A stretch of DNA of 64,000 bases from Porphyra umbilicalis (GCA_002049455.2 KV918761.1:372001-436000); one strand, 5' to 3'; counted from the stretch's first letter, positions 22,279-33,844 are shown. A program made the numbers and translations. Notes: generated by a model from the sequence alone, not told the origin.

Positions 22279-22696
22279 TGTTGAAACGCAGTGGGGATAG
22301 TGGTTGGGGGACCACGGTGAAGTGGTTGAGTGGCTTGAGCTTGTGTGTGTGTGTGCGAACGTGCTTTGTTGGTTGTCCTAAGGATCGCCCGCCTGTCCCA
22401 ACCGAGAGCACCTCTAAAACAGTCCCCACCGGCCCAAGTGCTCCCCCCTCTCGCGCCCACACCGACGCCCACGCCCTCGCACCAAATCGAATCACTCACC
22501 AAATCAAAAGCCACTAGAGCAAAGCGAAGATCAAATCCAAAACATGCCAAAAGTAACGCCCCAAGATGACCCAACACAAATGTGTGCAACTTGACCACGT
22601 CTTGCAAATGTACCATGTGGGGTACCATAAGGGTCACCGACCATCGTCCAACCGCGAACCGCCAGTGGAGTCGGCGACGAGCATCACAGTCCAACA
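22279..22696 (-). repeat. Copia A2 3' LTR
   Basis: 418 bp, TGTTGAAACG to GTCCAACA. Confidence 0.95.
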
Positions 22697-22821
22697 CTCC
22701 TCCTTGCTTGTTGCCGCGGTGGTTCTTGTTTTCAGCAAAGCCCCATGGCCTCGACATGCTTGTCGTGCTTGGTCTTGCCGAGCTCCTTCGTCATCGGGTC
22801 CGCCACCATGTCGTCCGTTGC

Positions 22822-25800
22822 TCAATGCTCCAATGTCACCTTGTCCGTCGTGATGGCCTCGCGCACAAAGTGGTAGCGAATGTCGATGTGCTCAGTGCGC
22901 TTGTGCTCGACGGGGTTCTTGGAGAAGTCAATGCACCCGCTGTTGTCGACCTTGATGATGATCGGCCCGCCCGAGATCGCTGTCCGCAGCCCTTGAGTTG
23001 CCTCGCTTTGCACGAGCTTGTTTAGCCAAACAGCTTCCTTGCTGGCCTCACATAGAGCCATGTACTCAGCTTCCATCGTCGACAGCGCCACCGTCTTCTG
23101 CAACTTAAAACTCCAGCTGACGGCTGCTTCGCCAAAGATGAAGGTGAAGCCCGTCGTAGAACGTCGCGTCGTGGTCACCCGCCCAGTCGGCATCACTAAA
23201 GCCTTGTAGAACACAGGAAGATTTCTTATCGAAGACCAGCCCCTTGTCCATCGAACCCTTAAAGTACCGTAGAACGCGCTTGATCGCCGCCCAATGCTCC
23301 TTGCCGTAGCACGAAACAAACCGACTCAGCTTCCCGATAGCGAAGGCGAGGTCAGGACGTGTCCCGACCATCAGGTACATCAGACTGCCGACAGCTTCGC
23401 GGTAGGGCAGCACGTCGTCGCTCTCGTCGGCCTTGACCAGCTGCAGGCCCACCTCCAGCGGCGTTCCGATCGGGTTGCACTCCGCCATCCCGAACTTCTC
23501 CAGCACTTGCGCCGCGTACTTGCCCTGCGACAGCTTGAGGGTGCCCAACGCCTTTTCACGCCCAATCTCTAGCCCGAGGATGACCTTCGCCTCGCCCAGG
23601 TCCTTCATCTCAAAACGCTTGTGCAGAGCCTCCTTAATCTTGTAGATCGCCGCCAGGTTTGATGCCACCAACAGTAGATCGTCGACGTACACCAGGACGA
23701 TGATGATTTCGCCGTCATCCATAAGGAGGTAGAGGCATGCATCCGGGTCAATGTTATTGAACCCTTGTGACTGGAGGAAGTCGTCGAGCTTGGCGTACCA
23801 CATCTTGGGAGCTTGCTTCAGCCCATACAGCGCTTGGAGGAGGCGACACACCTTGTCAGGATACGTCGGATCGAGATAGCCGTCTGGCTGCTCCATGTAG
23901 ACCTGCTCGTCAAGGTCGCCGTTGAGGAATGCCGTCTTGACGTCCATCTGATGTAGCTCCCACCCGTTCGCCGCCGTCATCGCCAGGATGCATCGGATGG
24001 TAGTGAACTTGGCCACCGGCGCGAACGTCTCGTTGAAGTCGAGCCCCTTGATCTGCCGGTTCCCCATGAAGCACAGGCGCGCCTTGTGCCGCGTCGTGTT
24101 GTTCCCGTTCTTGTCAAGCTCGTTCTTGACCTTGTAAACCCACTTGCCCTTCAGCACGCGTCGACTGGCCGGGCGATCCGTCAAGCGCCAAGTCTTGTTC
24201 TTGCGGATGGCCTCCATCTCCTCGTCCATAGCAATCTTCCACTTAGCCGATTCTTGCCCTTGAACGGCTTGCACGTACGTCGTGGGCGCCTCGTGAGCAA
24301 CCAGGCTCATCGTTCGCCAGTACTCGACAGGTGGTCGCCGCGCTCTGCCGCTCCGACGCAGCGTGTCTTGAGAGCCGCCACAACCTTGATTGTCGTCCGC
24401 GGACTTGTCAGATCCATCGTCTTGCTTGTCATCCTTGTCGTCATTGTCAGCATCTACGTCTTCGCCTTCGCTTGTAGAACGCAAGCCCGTCTCGACTTCG
24501 ACGTTTTCGTCTCCGGGGAGCTCCTCTGCAACTTCTGCCACCTCGCTTACGTTCGTCTCGGCGAACACGACGCTTCGTGCCTTGACGACCTTGCCGTCGT
24601 CGAGGATGACCTTGTACGCCTTGCTGCCGTCGGGATAGCCTAAGAAGACGCCCTTCGCCGCCTTGTCGCCAAACTTGCCGTCGATGTGACTCTTGTGCAG
24701 CACGACCCAGCATGTCGACCCAAACACCCGTATGTGGCTTACGTCGGGCTTCTTCCCGGTCCACAGCTCAAAAGGCGTCTTGCCGACGGGAAGCGCCCGG
24801 CTGGTGACGCGGTTCTTGATGTACACCGCCGTCTTGATGGCATCCGCCCAAAGATTCTGATCGACGTCCTTGTGTCGCATCATCGTGCGAGCCATCTCCA
24901 CGAGAACTCGGTTAAGCCGCTCAGCAACCCCGTTCTGCTGCGGCGTGTCGGGCACCGTGGTCTGGTGCGTCGTGCCGTTTTCATCGTGAAGAGCCTTGAA
25001 TGCGTTCGACACATACTCGCCGCCATTGTCGGAGCGTAGGATCTTGATCTTGGTTCCCGTGTGCTGCTGGGCCTTCGTCAGCCACTTCTTGTACTCAGAG
25101 AGCAGATCGCTCTTCTTCTGCATGAAGACCACGTCTGTCCAGCGGCAGAAGTCGTCAGTGAAGGTGCCAAAGTAGAGCGCACCGCCTCGCGACGGCTCCG
25201 ACATTGGCCCGCCCAGGTCCGAGTGCACGAGCTGCAGGCGCTTGGTCACTCGACCTCCTCCTGCACTAGGAATAGGCGTCATAGCCGCCTTCCCATACAC
25301 GCACGGCTCGCAGACGTCCTTGACCGCCATGGAAGTGCACTTGAGTCCATCGATGTCCTTGTTCTTGATCATCCGCTTAACGCCAGCCACGTTGACGTGC
25401 CCAAGGCGCTCATGCCAGAGCTGAAGTGAGGCCACCGCAGCAATATCCGACAGTGGGGCCTTGTCCAGGTGATAGAGCCCACTCTTTCGCGTGCCGCACG
25501 CAGCGACCTTGTCGCTAATCTTGATGATCGTCTTACCGCCCTTGAATGACACTTCCGCACCACGCTTCTCCATCATGCCGACCGACATGAGGTTGAAGCC
25601 CATTGTAGGAACATGAAGTACATTCTCCAAATTGATCTTGCGCGTCTTGCCGTGAACGATGACATTAACCACGACGGTTCCGACGCCCGCCGTGGCTGCG
25701 GACCCCTTGTCACCCATCGTGACGCTGCGTCCCGTAGTCGTCTGGTAGTCGTCGAAGCACCCGCGCATCCAGCACATGTGTGCAGACGCCGCAGAATCGA

Positions 25801-26656
25801 CAAGCCACGACTTGGAGATCTCATCGGTGTCAGCCGCCTTGCCCACCAAACAGATGGCGTCGTCGCTGTCGCTACCATCGTCAGCCGCAATCGCGGCCAC
25901 CTTGTCCTGTCTCTGCTTCTTGGCCTTGAGCTCTGGGCAATCGTGAGAAAAATGCCCAAACTTATGGCAGTAGTAACACTCGATCTTGGAGAGGTCACCA
26001 CGGCGGCCTTGACCTCGATAGTTGGCGCCGACGAGTGCCATGTCGCCAATGCGCTTTGTCGACGGTGACTTGTACGCCTGACGCCGCTCCTCCTGAAGCA
26101 AGTGACTCTTGACAAAGTCGAGGCTCAGCTCGTCCTCGCCCTTGGCGTCGAGAGCCATCAGCAGGTTCTCGTACTTGGACGTCAGCCCGTTGAGGACACT
26201 CATGGCAACGTCCATCTCCGTCACCTCGCCGCCCATGGCCTTGAGGTTCTCGCCGAGGTTGCGCACGCGGTTAATGTAGCCCAGCATGCCCTCACCGAAG
26301 GTCATTTCGACGGTGTAGAACTCGCGTCGCGCCTTCATCTTGTTCATCAAACTCTTTCGCTGGAAGACACTTTGCAGCGTCGACCACATTTCCGCCGTCG
26401 TCTTGCAGCCCGACACGTGCTCGAGCTGCTCAGATCCAAGGGTGAGCCCAATGATGGCGCTCGCCTTCGTGTCTCGACGCTTCCACACCGCCAACTCACG
26501 GGCATCCGCGTCCGTCGGCTTGCCGTCTTCGTCAAGCATATCGTCCAGGTCGCGCAGCGCGAGGACCATCTTAATGCGCTGACGCCACTCGTGGAAGTTC
26601 GTCTCCGTCAAATTGCCGATCTTGATGCCGCCCATTCCGGCAGCGCCTCCGTCCAT
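22822..26656 (-). CDS. Copia A2 Gag-Pol polyprotein with one RNase H frame change
   Basis: An uninterrupted 1183-codon frame from the ATG at 26656. Approximate positions: Gag 1-200; zinc knuckle near 224 (CYYC....H....C); protease WLVDSAASAH near 282; pre-integrase LWHERLGH; integrase with HSDLGG near 478, RSDNGGEY and QQNGVAERLNR, all three catalytic acids present; reverse transcriptase with VKTAFLNGDLDE and YVDDLL near 989; start of RNase H (SDADWAGD). The frame then ends in about 28 non-homologous residues. RNase H goes on in the +1 frame (RRSTTGFTFIFGEAAVSW, STMEAEYMAL) and ends at 22822. The same break is in A1. Either a two-base loss was inherited from a shared master copy or +1 frameshifting is used. 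Confidence 0.93.
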
Positions 26657-26805
26657 GATGTCGTCTTGTCGTAGCGCCCGACCTTGCCGAGCCGTTCGCC
26701 TTGACCGTCACGTCCTTGAACCACCTTGACCTCGTCTTCTTCGCACTTGCCGCGACCGTCGCGACACCAGCTGGCACACCTTGCTCTTGTCACAGCCCCG
26801 GCTCT

Positions 26806-26817
26806 GGGCCCATAACC
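26806..26817 (-). other. Copia A2 primer-binding site
   Basis: GGGCCCATAACC, identical to that of A1 and directly adjoining the LTR at 26818. Confidence 0.7.
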
Positions 26818-27234
26818 TGTTGAAACGCAGTGAGGATAGGGGTTGGGGGACCACGGTGAAGTGGTTGAGTGGCTTGAACTTGTGTGTGTGTGTGCGAACG
26901 TGCTTTGTTGGTTGTCCTAAGGATCGCCCGCCTGTCCCAACCGAGAGCACGTCTAAAACAGTCCCCACCGGCCCAAGTGCTCCCCCTCTCGCGCCCACAC
27001 CGACGCCCACGCCCTCGCACCAAATCGAATCACTCACCAAATTAAAAGCCTCTAGAGCAGAGCGAAGATCAAATCCAAAACATGCCAAAAGTATCGCCCC
27101 AAGATGACCCAACACAAATGTGTGCAACTTGACCACGTCTTGCAAATGTACCATGTGGGGTACCATAAGGGTCACCGACCATCGTCCAACCGCGAACCGC
27201 CAGTGGAGTCGGCGACGAGCATCACAGTCCAGCA
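26818..27234 (-). repeat. Copia A2 5' LTR
   Basis: 417 bp; ends GTCCAGCA before the CATTG duplication. Confidence 0.95.
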
Positions 27235-27239
27235 CATTG

Positions 27240-28619
27240 TGGCCGCCCTCTTGAGGTTCTCCAACCCCAAGTGGTTCAACCGACCATGCCATAGCTCCGC
27301 TTCCCCAGCGATGCGCGTCGATGCCGCGCACGCCGCGCCTTGACCGGCGTGACCTTGAGCATGTACTGCTCCAGGTCGTTGACCTTGCCGACAACTGACG
27401 CCTTGTCGAGCACTGCGCTCGAATGGACAGCATCTCTGTCGCTAAGGATGTAACAGGCGTTTCCGACGAACACTACCGCACCACGATTGCGGTCAACCGC
27501 TCGAACCGAGAGCAGATTGCTGGTCAGGTCGGGCACGAGCATGGCCTCTCCGAGCACCATGCGCGTCTTGATTTTGCCCTTGCCAACGTCCATGGAGACG
27601 TGGCCGTGCCCCTTGATGGGTACCTTTTCGCCGTTGGCCAAGGTGACCTCGGCCCCGCTTCCCGCCGTCCGGACGGTGAAGCCCTTATCCGAGGCGGCCA
27701 TGTGGTTGGTTGCGCCAGAGTCGAGCACCCAAGTTGATGAACAAAGGGAGCTGCCGCAAGCCTTGCTGCTCCCGGAATTGCCAGTTGAAGCAGTGTAGGC
27801 CAGAGCCGCACCCGCGTGGGGCCCGCCGCCGTGACCGCCTTCACGGCCACCACCGCCGGGCTTGCCCGTGCCCTTGGCCTCGTCCGCCTTCTTCTTGTGG
27901 CAGTCGCGCTGCATGTGTCCCTTCTTGTTGCAGTAGAAGCACACAACCGACTTCTTGTCAAACGGCCTCTTAGGCGCCGCTGCCGCAAAGGCTTGTGACT
28001 TGACAGTGCCAGAAGGCTTGGAAATGCCGACAGGAATGCTCCGCTGCTCGATTTGAAGCAGCTTAGCCGTCACGTGCGACATGACGAGCTTAGTGTCCTT
28101 GTTCTCCAACACCGTCCTGAGCATCCCGTACTCTGCCGGGAGCCTTGCCAGGACACGCAGCGCAAGCGTGTTGTCGTCCACCGGGTTTCCGAGCATGGCG
28201 AGCTCGTCCCGGAGCATCTTGGCGCGCGACGCAAGCTTGATGATGTTCTCTTCGCCGCCCTTCTCCAGGCTGCTCAGCTCGTCCATGAGCCGCAGCAACT
28301 GCGCGTTGTCTCGCGCCTCGAACATGACCTTGAGCGCGTCCCACGCCTCTTTGGCCGTGTCCACCGACGTGACCGTGTTGAGATGCACGGGCTTGACCGA
28401 CATCTGGATGGTCGCCAGCGCCGCCTTGTTCATGGCGTCCCACGCGTCGACCACCGGGTCGGACTTCTTGTCTTCGGACGAAGATGCCGGTCGGTCCGTC
28501 ACGACCGCCGCCCAGAGCTTCTCCTTCTTGAGCTGCGCACGCTGGTACGCTGCCCACACCTTGTAGTCGTCATCCAGCTGCGCAACCCGCGGGCCGCTAT
28601 AGCGGCCGTGGTCTGCCAT
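27240..28619 (-). pseudogene. Copia B Gag, protease and start of integrase
   Basis: ATG at 28619 (MADHGRYSGPR). Gag of the UBN2 type (KEKLWAAVV, TAKEAWDALKVMFEARD, LARLPAEYGMLRTVL), a zinc knuckle (CFYCNKKGHMQRDC) near 27930, a Gly-rich spacer, and an aspartic protease (WVLDSGATNHM) near 27720. Near 27330 a one-base shift moves the homologous frame: ELWHGRLNHLGLENLK is read in a different frame from the protease. That frame reaches the CATTG duplication and continues in phase at 22273. Confidence 0.9.
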
Positions 28620-28764
28620 GTTGACAACCTCGGCGCCGCACAGCGCCGCACTAATGACGTAGAGAGCAGAACACGCCCGCCCGACGCCGGAACACACCGC
28701 GATCCCAGGGACGTCGTCTCACCAGCGACCGCAGGGCAGACGACGGTTACCACCAGCGACAGCT

Positions 28765-28776
28765 GGGCCCAAAACC
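28765..28776 (-). other. Copia B primer-binding site, one mismatch
   Basis: GGGCCCAAAACC, one base different from the family A site (T to A in the anticodon). It adjoins the LTR start at 28777. Confidence 0.55.
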
Positions 28777-29042
28777 TTTGAAATGAGCGGTAGTTGGGTG
28801 GATGCGTTGCTTTACTCGAGAGCGGTCTGAGGCGCGAGGCCAGCAGGCTCTCAAACCCTCCGTGTGCCTCTCTCGCCACGTTCTGCCGGCGCACTCCCCC
28901 GCCAGCGCAGTGCTCTCTCCCTTAAAGGGTACATGCTCTCGCCACCCCACAAATCGCGACGCCCCTCGATGACCCCACGAGAATCTCCCCGAGCTCAGCT
29001 CCAAAAGGAGCTGCCCTCAATATACAAGTAGCTGCCTCAACT
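28777..29042 (-). repeat. Copia B 5' LTR (266 bp)
   Basis: Shorter than the partner at 18289-18687 by one 133-bp block. Followed by the GTACC duplication at 29043-29047. Confidence 0.88.
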
Positions 29043-29055
29043 GTACCAGCAGGTT

Positions 29056-30644
29056 GTTGACGTCGGGCTATGTCGTAGGATTTCGAACGAGGTCCACCTC
29101 TACGCGGAGTTGGTGGACCACGACGTCGGCCTGGTCGAGGGGGACTCGGGAGCATCGTTGCGCAGCGCCAACAGTCGCTTCATGTATGCCTCTCGTACAA
29201 ATCCTGTGCCGCATGTCACACCTGGGTACGTTTCATAACGCTGGGAACGATCTGAGGGTCCAGCCCGGTACAGATGGAAGCGTGCGCGGGGCTGTTCCGA
29301 CAGTATCGGTGCCTGCGGTGCAATTGCGCTGACACGGGTGCTGTCTCATGTAATCCAATGTTTATGATGTGGCATCCCATATGCAGGTATTTTGTACCCT
29401 TTGATCAAAAGCAGCTGACGTTGCGCGGCGCCGAGCACAGGCGCGTCGTGCACTTCCTTCCTTTTGCTGTGTGCGGGATTCTCGGCGCCGCCTCCGGGCA
29501 GTGGAACCACGAAGTGCTCACTTGGGCAATGTGCGAGCTCGCGGCTCTGGTTCGGGACGTGTTCGGACCTGCCTGCCTCGGCGAGGGCGTCACGGTCCGG
29601 CGTGCCCGGCAGCTGACCGACCGACTGACGATGTGGATGCACAGAGACTTGCAAGGCTTGTTTGGCCCTCTGCACACACCCAAGCTGCACCGGATCCTCG
29701 CGCACGTGCTGGACGAGCTTCGCCTTCGAGGCAACCTTCGCGTCGGCGACACTGGCGTCAACGAGTCGAAGCACACAGGCGTCAAAAGTGTGTACAATCG
29801 CACTAACCGTGGGAGGTCAGAGCATGCACTGCAGCTGCTCATGGCCGAGCAGGTCGCGGACGTCTTGAATTGGGCTGTACACGATAACGACGCCAACGGC
29901 ACGGACGACTGTATCGCCCCGAACAATGAAGGGGCGGGGGATGGTGCTTCAGCTCCTCATGGACCAATCGCGCCACCGGGTGCGCCTGCAGGTGCCGGTG
30001 GAATAGGTGCGGGGCCCACTGTGGCCGCTGTCGCTGCAGACGCTGACGGAGATGCCCCCAAGATCCGTCGACATGGTGTCCCTGTACGCGTCGTTGTCCT
30101 CCAACAGGACCGTGACTTGGAGGGATTGGCAGAGTGCCTCGAGCTGCGAAACAACGACGTTGTCACTGTCGCGGACGGGACGTACCTCACGCGCGGCGCG
30201 GTCCCGCGGCGCGGCGGCGAGCGGCGGCAGATTGTACGCGGGTCCCAGGCTTACCTCGGTGTACCGTGGATGGATTGGATCGAGTACAGGTCGGCTCACG
30301 GTGTCCGTCGAGTCAGCCGCGCCCGCGTCGTTGTCACGGGGTTCCAAAAGCGGCCCGTGCGCCTGCTGGTGTTCGAGCGCGCACGTAGCGTCGCGCCCGT
30401 CGCGGGCTGCCCGTTTGCGGCGTACCGCTGCACGAGATTGAGCTTCGATGTGCGCGAAGTCGGCGTGACCCCCGTGCTTGAGTGCGTCCCGGTCAGCCGT
30501 GTGCTGCGTGTGCTGTGTGTTGAGCACGACTGTGTGGACTGGGTTGGGAGGCATGGCTTGGAGGACATGCCGAGCGCCGTCCCTACAACGAGAGAGGAGG
30601 TTGGGCGCGCACGTTTCTTTACGAACGCCTTTGTCAACATGTAA
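29056..30644 (+). pseudogene. Plavaka/tnp2-like transposase, C-terminal part
   Basis: The first exon continues from the filled intron: VVDVGLCRRISNEV, then an acidic LVEGDSGAS stretch. Another exon starts near 29274 after CCCGGTACAG. It has QLTLRGAEHRRVVHFLPF, matching the family's QWTGKE.K.M...F block, then TPKLHRILAHVLDELRLRG, DTGVNESKHTGVKSVY and NRTNRG, which match IPKLHSL.HY, the TE.SE..H and AYR.TN blocks. A 200-residue C-terminal region follows, with no recognised motif. A short intron near 29338-29385 is possible. This half reads well; the stops are in the N-terminal half. Confidence 0.72.
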
Positions 30645-31127
30645 AGAGCACGCAAGCTGCCTGTCGTTGTTTCACAGTCTATCTTCGCCGACGGTCCTAC
30701 CACCGACACCATCGCGCATTAATACTTGCCGCTCTTTCCCAACACGAGGACACCGGACGGACTCAAGAGCCGCCGCCGTGGCCACCACAGCTGCGGCCGC
30801 GACCGCTGTGGCCACCACAGCTGCAGTCGCCGGCCGCATTGCGATGGCGGGCGCCGCGTCGGCGCCCTCCTCCGCAAGGCGTCTGGGCTCGCCGCGGCGC
30901 GGGGGGGCCAACGCGGGGCGCTGCGGCCCCTCCCATCAACGGCGAGCACCGACGCTGGCGACGATGGCGGCGGCGACGCGACGCCCGTGCGCACGCCGTC
31001 GGGTCGTCGCCGACGCGCGCACGGACCGCCAGGTACGCAGCTGCACAGTCCGGGACGCGCGGCGTGCGGCGGCGCCGCGACCGACGCGGCGCCCGCGGCC
31101 CGCCGTGCGCGCCGCGACCGCGCCGCG
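30645..31127. other. GC-rich spacer, no gene called
   Basis: Contains GGCCACCACAGCTGC repeats near 30780-30820. It could include the right end of the DNA transposon and 3' sequence of the next minus-strand gene; neither is resolved. Confidence 0.35.
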
Positions 31128-32178
31128 TCACCCGGCCGTCCTAGTCGTCGACACGCCGTCCCCGACCGCGCGTCGCGAACGGCCAGACACTAGGGGACGC
31201 CGACGCGACCAGCCCGTCAGCGGAGGCGACCGGCCGCCCGTCTGACCAGGGGGGGGCCCGCGGGCACGGACGTCCGCCCGACCGGCGGCACCGGCCGGGC
31301 GGCGCGGTGTCCCCCCCGGCCCGCGTCGTGCAATCCCAGCAGCAACCCGCCGCCGGCGGTCACCACAGCGCCGACCCCCCCCCCGCAAGTAGTCAGGGCA
31401 GACGAGCGCGGGCACCTCCTCCACGCGCGTCGCCCCCTCAATCTCAATATTATCGTCCGAGTCGCCCGCCGGCCGTCCGCGAACGCCGCCGCCGCCGCCG
31501 CCGTGGCGCGGGGAGAGACTGCCGCCGCCGCCGCCGCCGCCGCCGCCACCCCCATCGCTGCCGACGCTGCCGCCGCCCGACGGGCGGGGCGACAATTGCA
31601 CGCGGCGGGCCCCCCCCCCCCCCCCCCCCCCCCTGCCCCGTCGCGACCCGCCGCGCCCGCCGTGGCGGACCGCACCAAGTCGCGGAAGCTTGACGCGGAG
31701 CGCCGCGAAAAGATGCGGGCGCCGGTCCCCCCCCCCCCCCCCACCACCCCCCCCCCGCCACCGACGCAGCGGCCGCCGTCGCCCCCCGCCTTGGCCGACG
31801 GCCGCCACAAGCTGCGGCTGCGCTGCAAGCCGCGGAGGGACTCGACGTTGGTCACGCTCAGCAGCGGCTCGCTACTGCCACTGCCCGCCCCGCCGGCGGC
31901 GCCGGCGCGCGGCGACGCGGGCGACGCACCGCCGCCGCCGGCGCCGGTGGTAATGCCCCCACTCCTCGCCGCGGCGGCCATGCCCGGCAGGCCAATGGCG
32001 CGGCAGCTCGCCGACGTGGTGAGCCGCCGCCGCCGCGGCGAGCCGCCGCCGCCGCCGCCGGCGACCGTGTCCGCGCGCGGGACGGTGTTGTAAATGGAGC
32101 GCGAGCGCAGGAGGATGGGGGCAAACGAGCGACGCCTGCCGCTCCCGACGGGGGACGGCGCACCCCCGCCGCCGTCGA

Positions 32179-32221
<43 letters not shown>

Positions 32222-32953
32222 GCCACCGCCCGTCGGGGCCCCGTCGGGCGACGCCTCCTCGCCCGCCGTGCTCGACCGCAACTTCACCGCCGCATCGTGC
32301 CAAATGACCAGCTGCGCGAGACGCTGCTCGAGGGCGTCCCCTGCGCCGGCCGGGGGCGGCGAGTCCGGCCGCGGCGGCCCGTCCCCGTCGGCCTCTGCGT
32401 CGGCCGCCGCCCCTCCGCCCGCACCCGCGCCGGCGGCGGCGGCGCCGCGGGACCACCGCCCGGGGCTGCCCGCCGCCGAGGCGCCCGCTGAGGCGCAGGC
32501 CGCCTCGGAGCGGCCGACCGCCCCCCCCTTCGCCTCGTCGCCCTCCTCCCACTCGGCAATGGCGGGAAGGGCGGGGGCCCGCGCGGCGTCTCTACGGCCG
32601 CGGCCGCCTGCCCTGCCGGCGCCGCTTCTAGGCGTACGCCCGCGGCGCGACGGGGACGCGGAAGCGAGCGCGTCAATCGCGCCTCACGAGTGCCTGTCCA
32701 CTCAGTGGGTGGCGGCAGCGCACCGTTCGCGGAATGGAAAGACTCGGGGTCGGGGCGTGCGCTGCACGCACATCGTGGCCGCGGCGTCAGACACAGAAGT
32801 TGCCGCGATGGCCGCCGTGCTCTCCAGGAAGACTATGCTGGCGGCCAGCGGCGAGCACCAGGCATCCGCTTGCGTGCGGTCCGACGAGCCTTCGCCTTCC
32901 TACACCTCATGCAGGGCGTCATCACTGTCCTCAACTGATTCACGTCCAGACAT
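31128..32953 (-). CDS. Low-complexity Gly/Ser/Arg/Ala-rich protein, unknown function
   Basis: I do not recognise this protein. Minus-strand coding sequence is suggested by non-random stretches between simple runs: LPAIAEWEEGDEAKGG (about 32550), GDALEQRLAQLVIWHDAAVK (about 32310), RSFAPILLRSRSIYNTVP, LLSVTNVESLRGLQRSRSLW, and GDSDDNIEIEGATRVEE. A possible first exon is 32953-32904 (ATG, MSGRESVEDSDDALHE) with donor GTAGGA, joined in phase to an acceptor CCTAG before 32627; this is tentative. The last acidic stretch is in another frame, after a run of about 24 C (31613-31635). Either the run length is wrong, the gene is broken there, or an intron exists. Ser-Arg motifs hint at a phosphorylated regulatory protein, but that is only composition. 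Confidence 0.45.
31613..31635. repeat. Poly-C run
   Basis: Over 20 consecutive C, where the likely coding frame of the minus-strand gene changes. Such runs are prone to length error. A shorter C run lies at about 31728-31742. Confidence 0.9.
32161..32232. repeat. CCG trinucleotide microsatellite
   Basis: About twenty CCG units with few interruptions. In the minus-strand gene it codes for poly-Gly. Confidence 0.95.
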
Positions 32954-33532
32954 TCCAGGAAAGCGACCGGGCTGTACGCCCTCGTGAGGATACGCGACAG
33001 TTACGACAGAAACATTACGCGACGAGGATATGAACAAATCTGATTGGATATGGGTTGCAGGCCCCGTGTGGCCACTGCTAATCCGCGGATTCTTCGCACG
33101 CAGTCAAGTGTCAGCTCGGCAGATCTGGCCATCGCGTTCACAACGCCTGTAGCGGACCCATGCACTGCAAATCGAGCAGATTTAGAAGATTTCCATGACT
33201 ACCGATGATCTGTGTCGCTTCTGGCCCAGTTAATCATGAAGGACGTCGTTGTGATTGGAGCAGACTACAGCGTTGCTCCAAATGACCGCTGTGCGCTCCT
33301 ATCATGAGGATTTTGAGGCTAGAGTATCCCAATCAGGTGGGACGTCGTCTCCTGCGGGCCTCCGTCATTGCCTTCGCCGCGGATTGGTGAACCAACGCCC
33401 GATTCTGGGAGCACCGCATTCAGGAAAGTCCGTATGCGGCGTGGAATGACATGCTTCATGGCAGCACCAACCGGGGGCACCCCCAAATCACCAAGACGTC
33501 ACCATGGGAGCGCGATGTCAGGACCGCCGACG
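32954..33532. other. No gene seen
   Basis: Ordinary sequence upstream of both the minus-strand gene and the R1 fragment; a promoter of the former may lie here but I see no clear TATA box. Confidence 0.35.
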
Positions 33533-33844
33533 ATGGAGCGAGCGCTTGATCTTAATGGGGCTGCGACGTCCATCATTGCTGAGCTGCTCCTTTTGGACGC
33601 TACTGAAGTGTGGACCTCTGTTCGGGATGGAGCGGCCTGCTTGCAGAGGTACGTGGATGCTGTGGATTTTCCCAAATTATTGCGTCCTGAGAGCGCTGAC
33701 GCTCGCAAGAGGGTTGTTCGCTGCATGCGGGACGAGCTGAAGGATCTGGAGGCCGGTGATATTGATCTCTCTGATGAGGAAGCTGACAAGAAGACACGCT
33801 CAATTGACTGTCAAGGTGACGCTTTGCGAAGACTCGACGGCTAA
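33533..33844 (+). pseudogene. R1-family protein, C-terminal fragment
   Basis: 103 codons from the ATG at 33533. It matches the C-terminal half of the protein at 48403-49119: RALD.NGAA..IIAEL, LDA.EVWTSVR, PK.LRPES, ARK.VVRCMRDELKDL and the acidic end DLSDEE. It has 19 extra residues at the end. The N-terminal half of the family is absent upstream, so this is a fragment or a separate exon. Confidence 0.65.

Larger units (their letters stand above)
22279..27234 (-). mobile_element. Ty1/copia retrotransposon A2 (nearly intact)
   Basis: 4956 bp. LTRs 22279-22696 and 26818-27234 agree at about 97 percent by eye. The perfect target duplication CATTG lies at 22274-22278 and 27235-27239. Polypurine tract complement CTCCTCCTTGC follows the left LTR. 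Same family as A1 but with a far better coding region. Confidence 0.97.
18289..29042 (-). mobile_element. Ty1/copia retrotransposon B, itself interrupted by copia A2
   Basis: LTRs at 18289-18687 and 28777-29042 flank minus-strand Gag, protease, integrase, reverse transcriptase and RNase H. The target duplication GTACC is perfect. The left LTR starts TGTGAAGCG and ends CTCAACA; the right copy starts TTTGAAATG and ends CTCAACT, so both terminal dinucleotides have mutated. Reverse-transcriptase sequence is clearly different from family A. Copia A2 sits in the GAG-pre-integrase region with duplication CATTG. Confidence 0.92.
18089..29055 (+). other. Transposase intron now filled by copia B
   Basis: The donor CAC|GTGAGT is at 18089. 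The acceptor CAG ends at about 29053-29055, a few bases beyond the right GTACC duplication. Without copia B the intron would be about 200 bp. The copia thus landed about ten bases upstream of the 3' splice site. Confidence 0.55.
16120..30644 (+). mobile_element. Decayed Plavaka/tnp2-like DNA transposon holding two nested copia elements
   Basis: Plus-strand transposase pieces lie at 16120-18088 and 29056-30644. The 11 kb between them is copia B, with the GTACC duplication at 18284-18288 and 29043-29047. Removing it restores a roughly 200-bp intron. The stated span is the coding extent only; terminal repeats were not identified. The transposase has several in-frame stops, so this copy is inactive. 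Confidence 0.7.
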
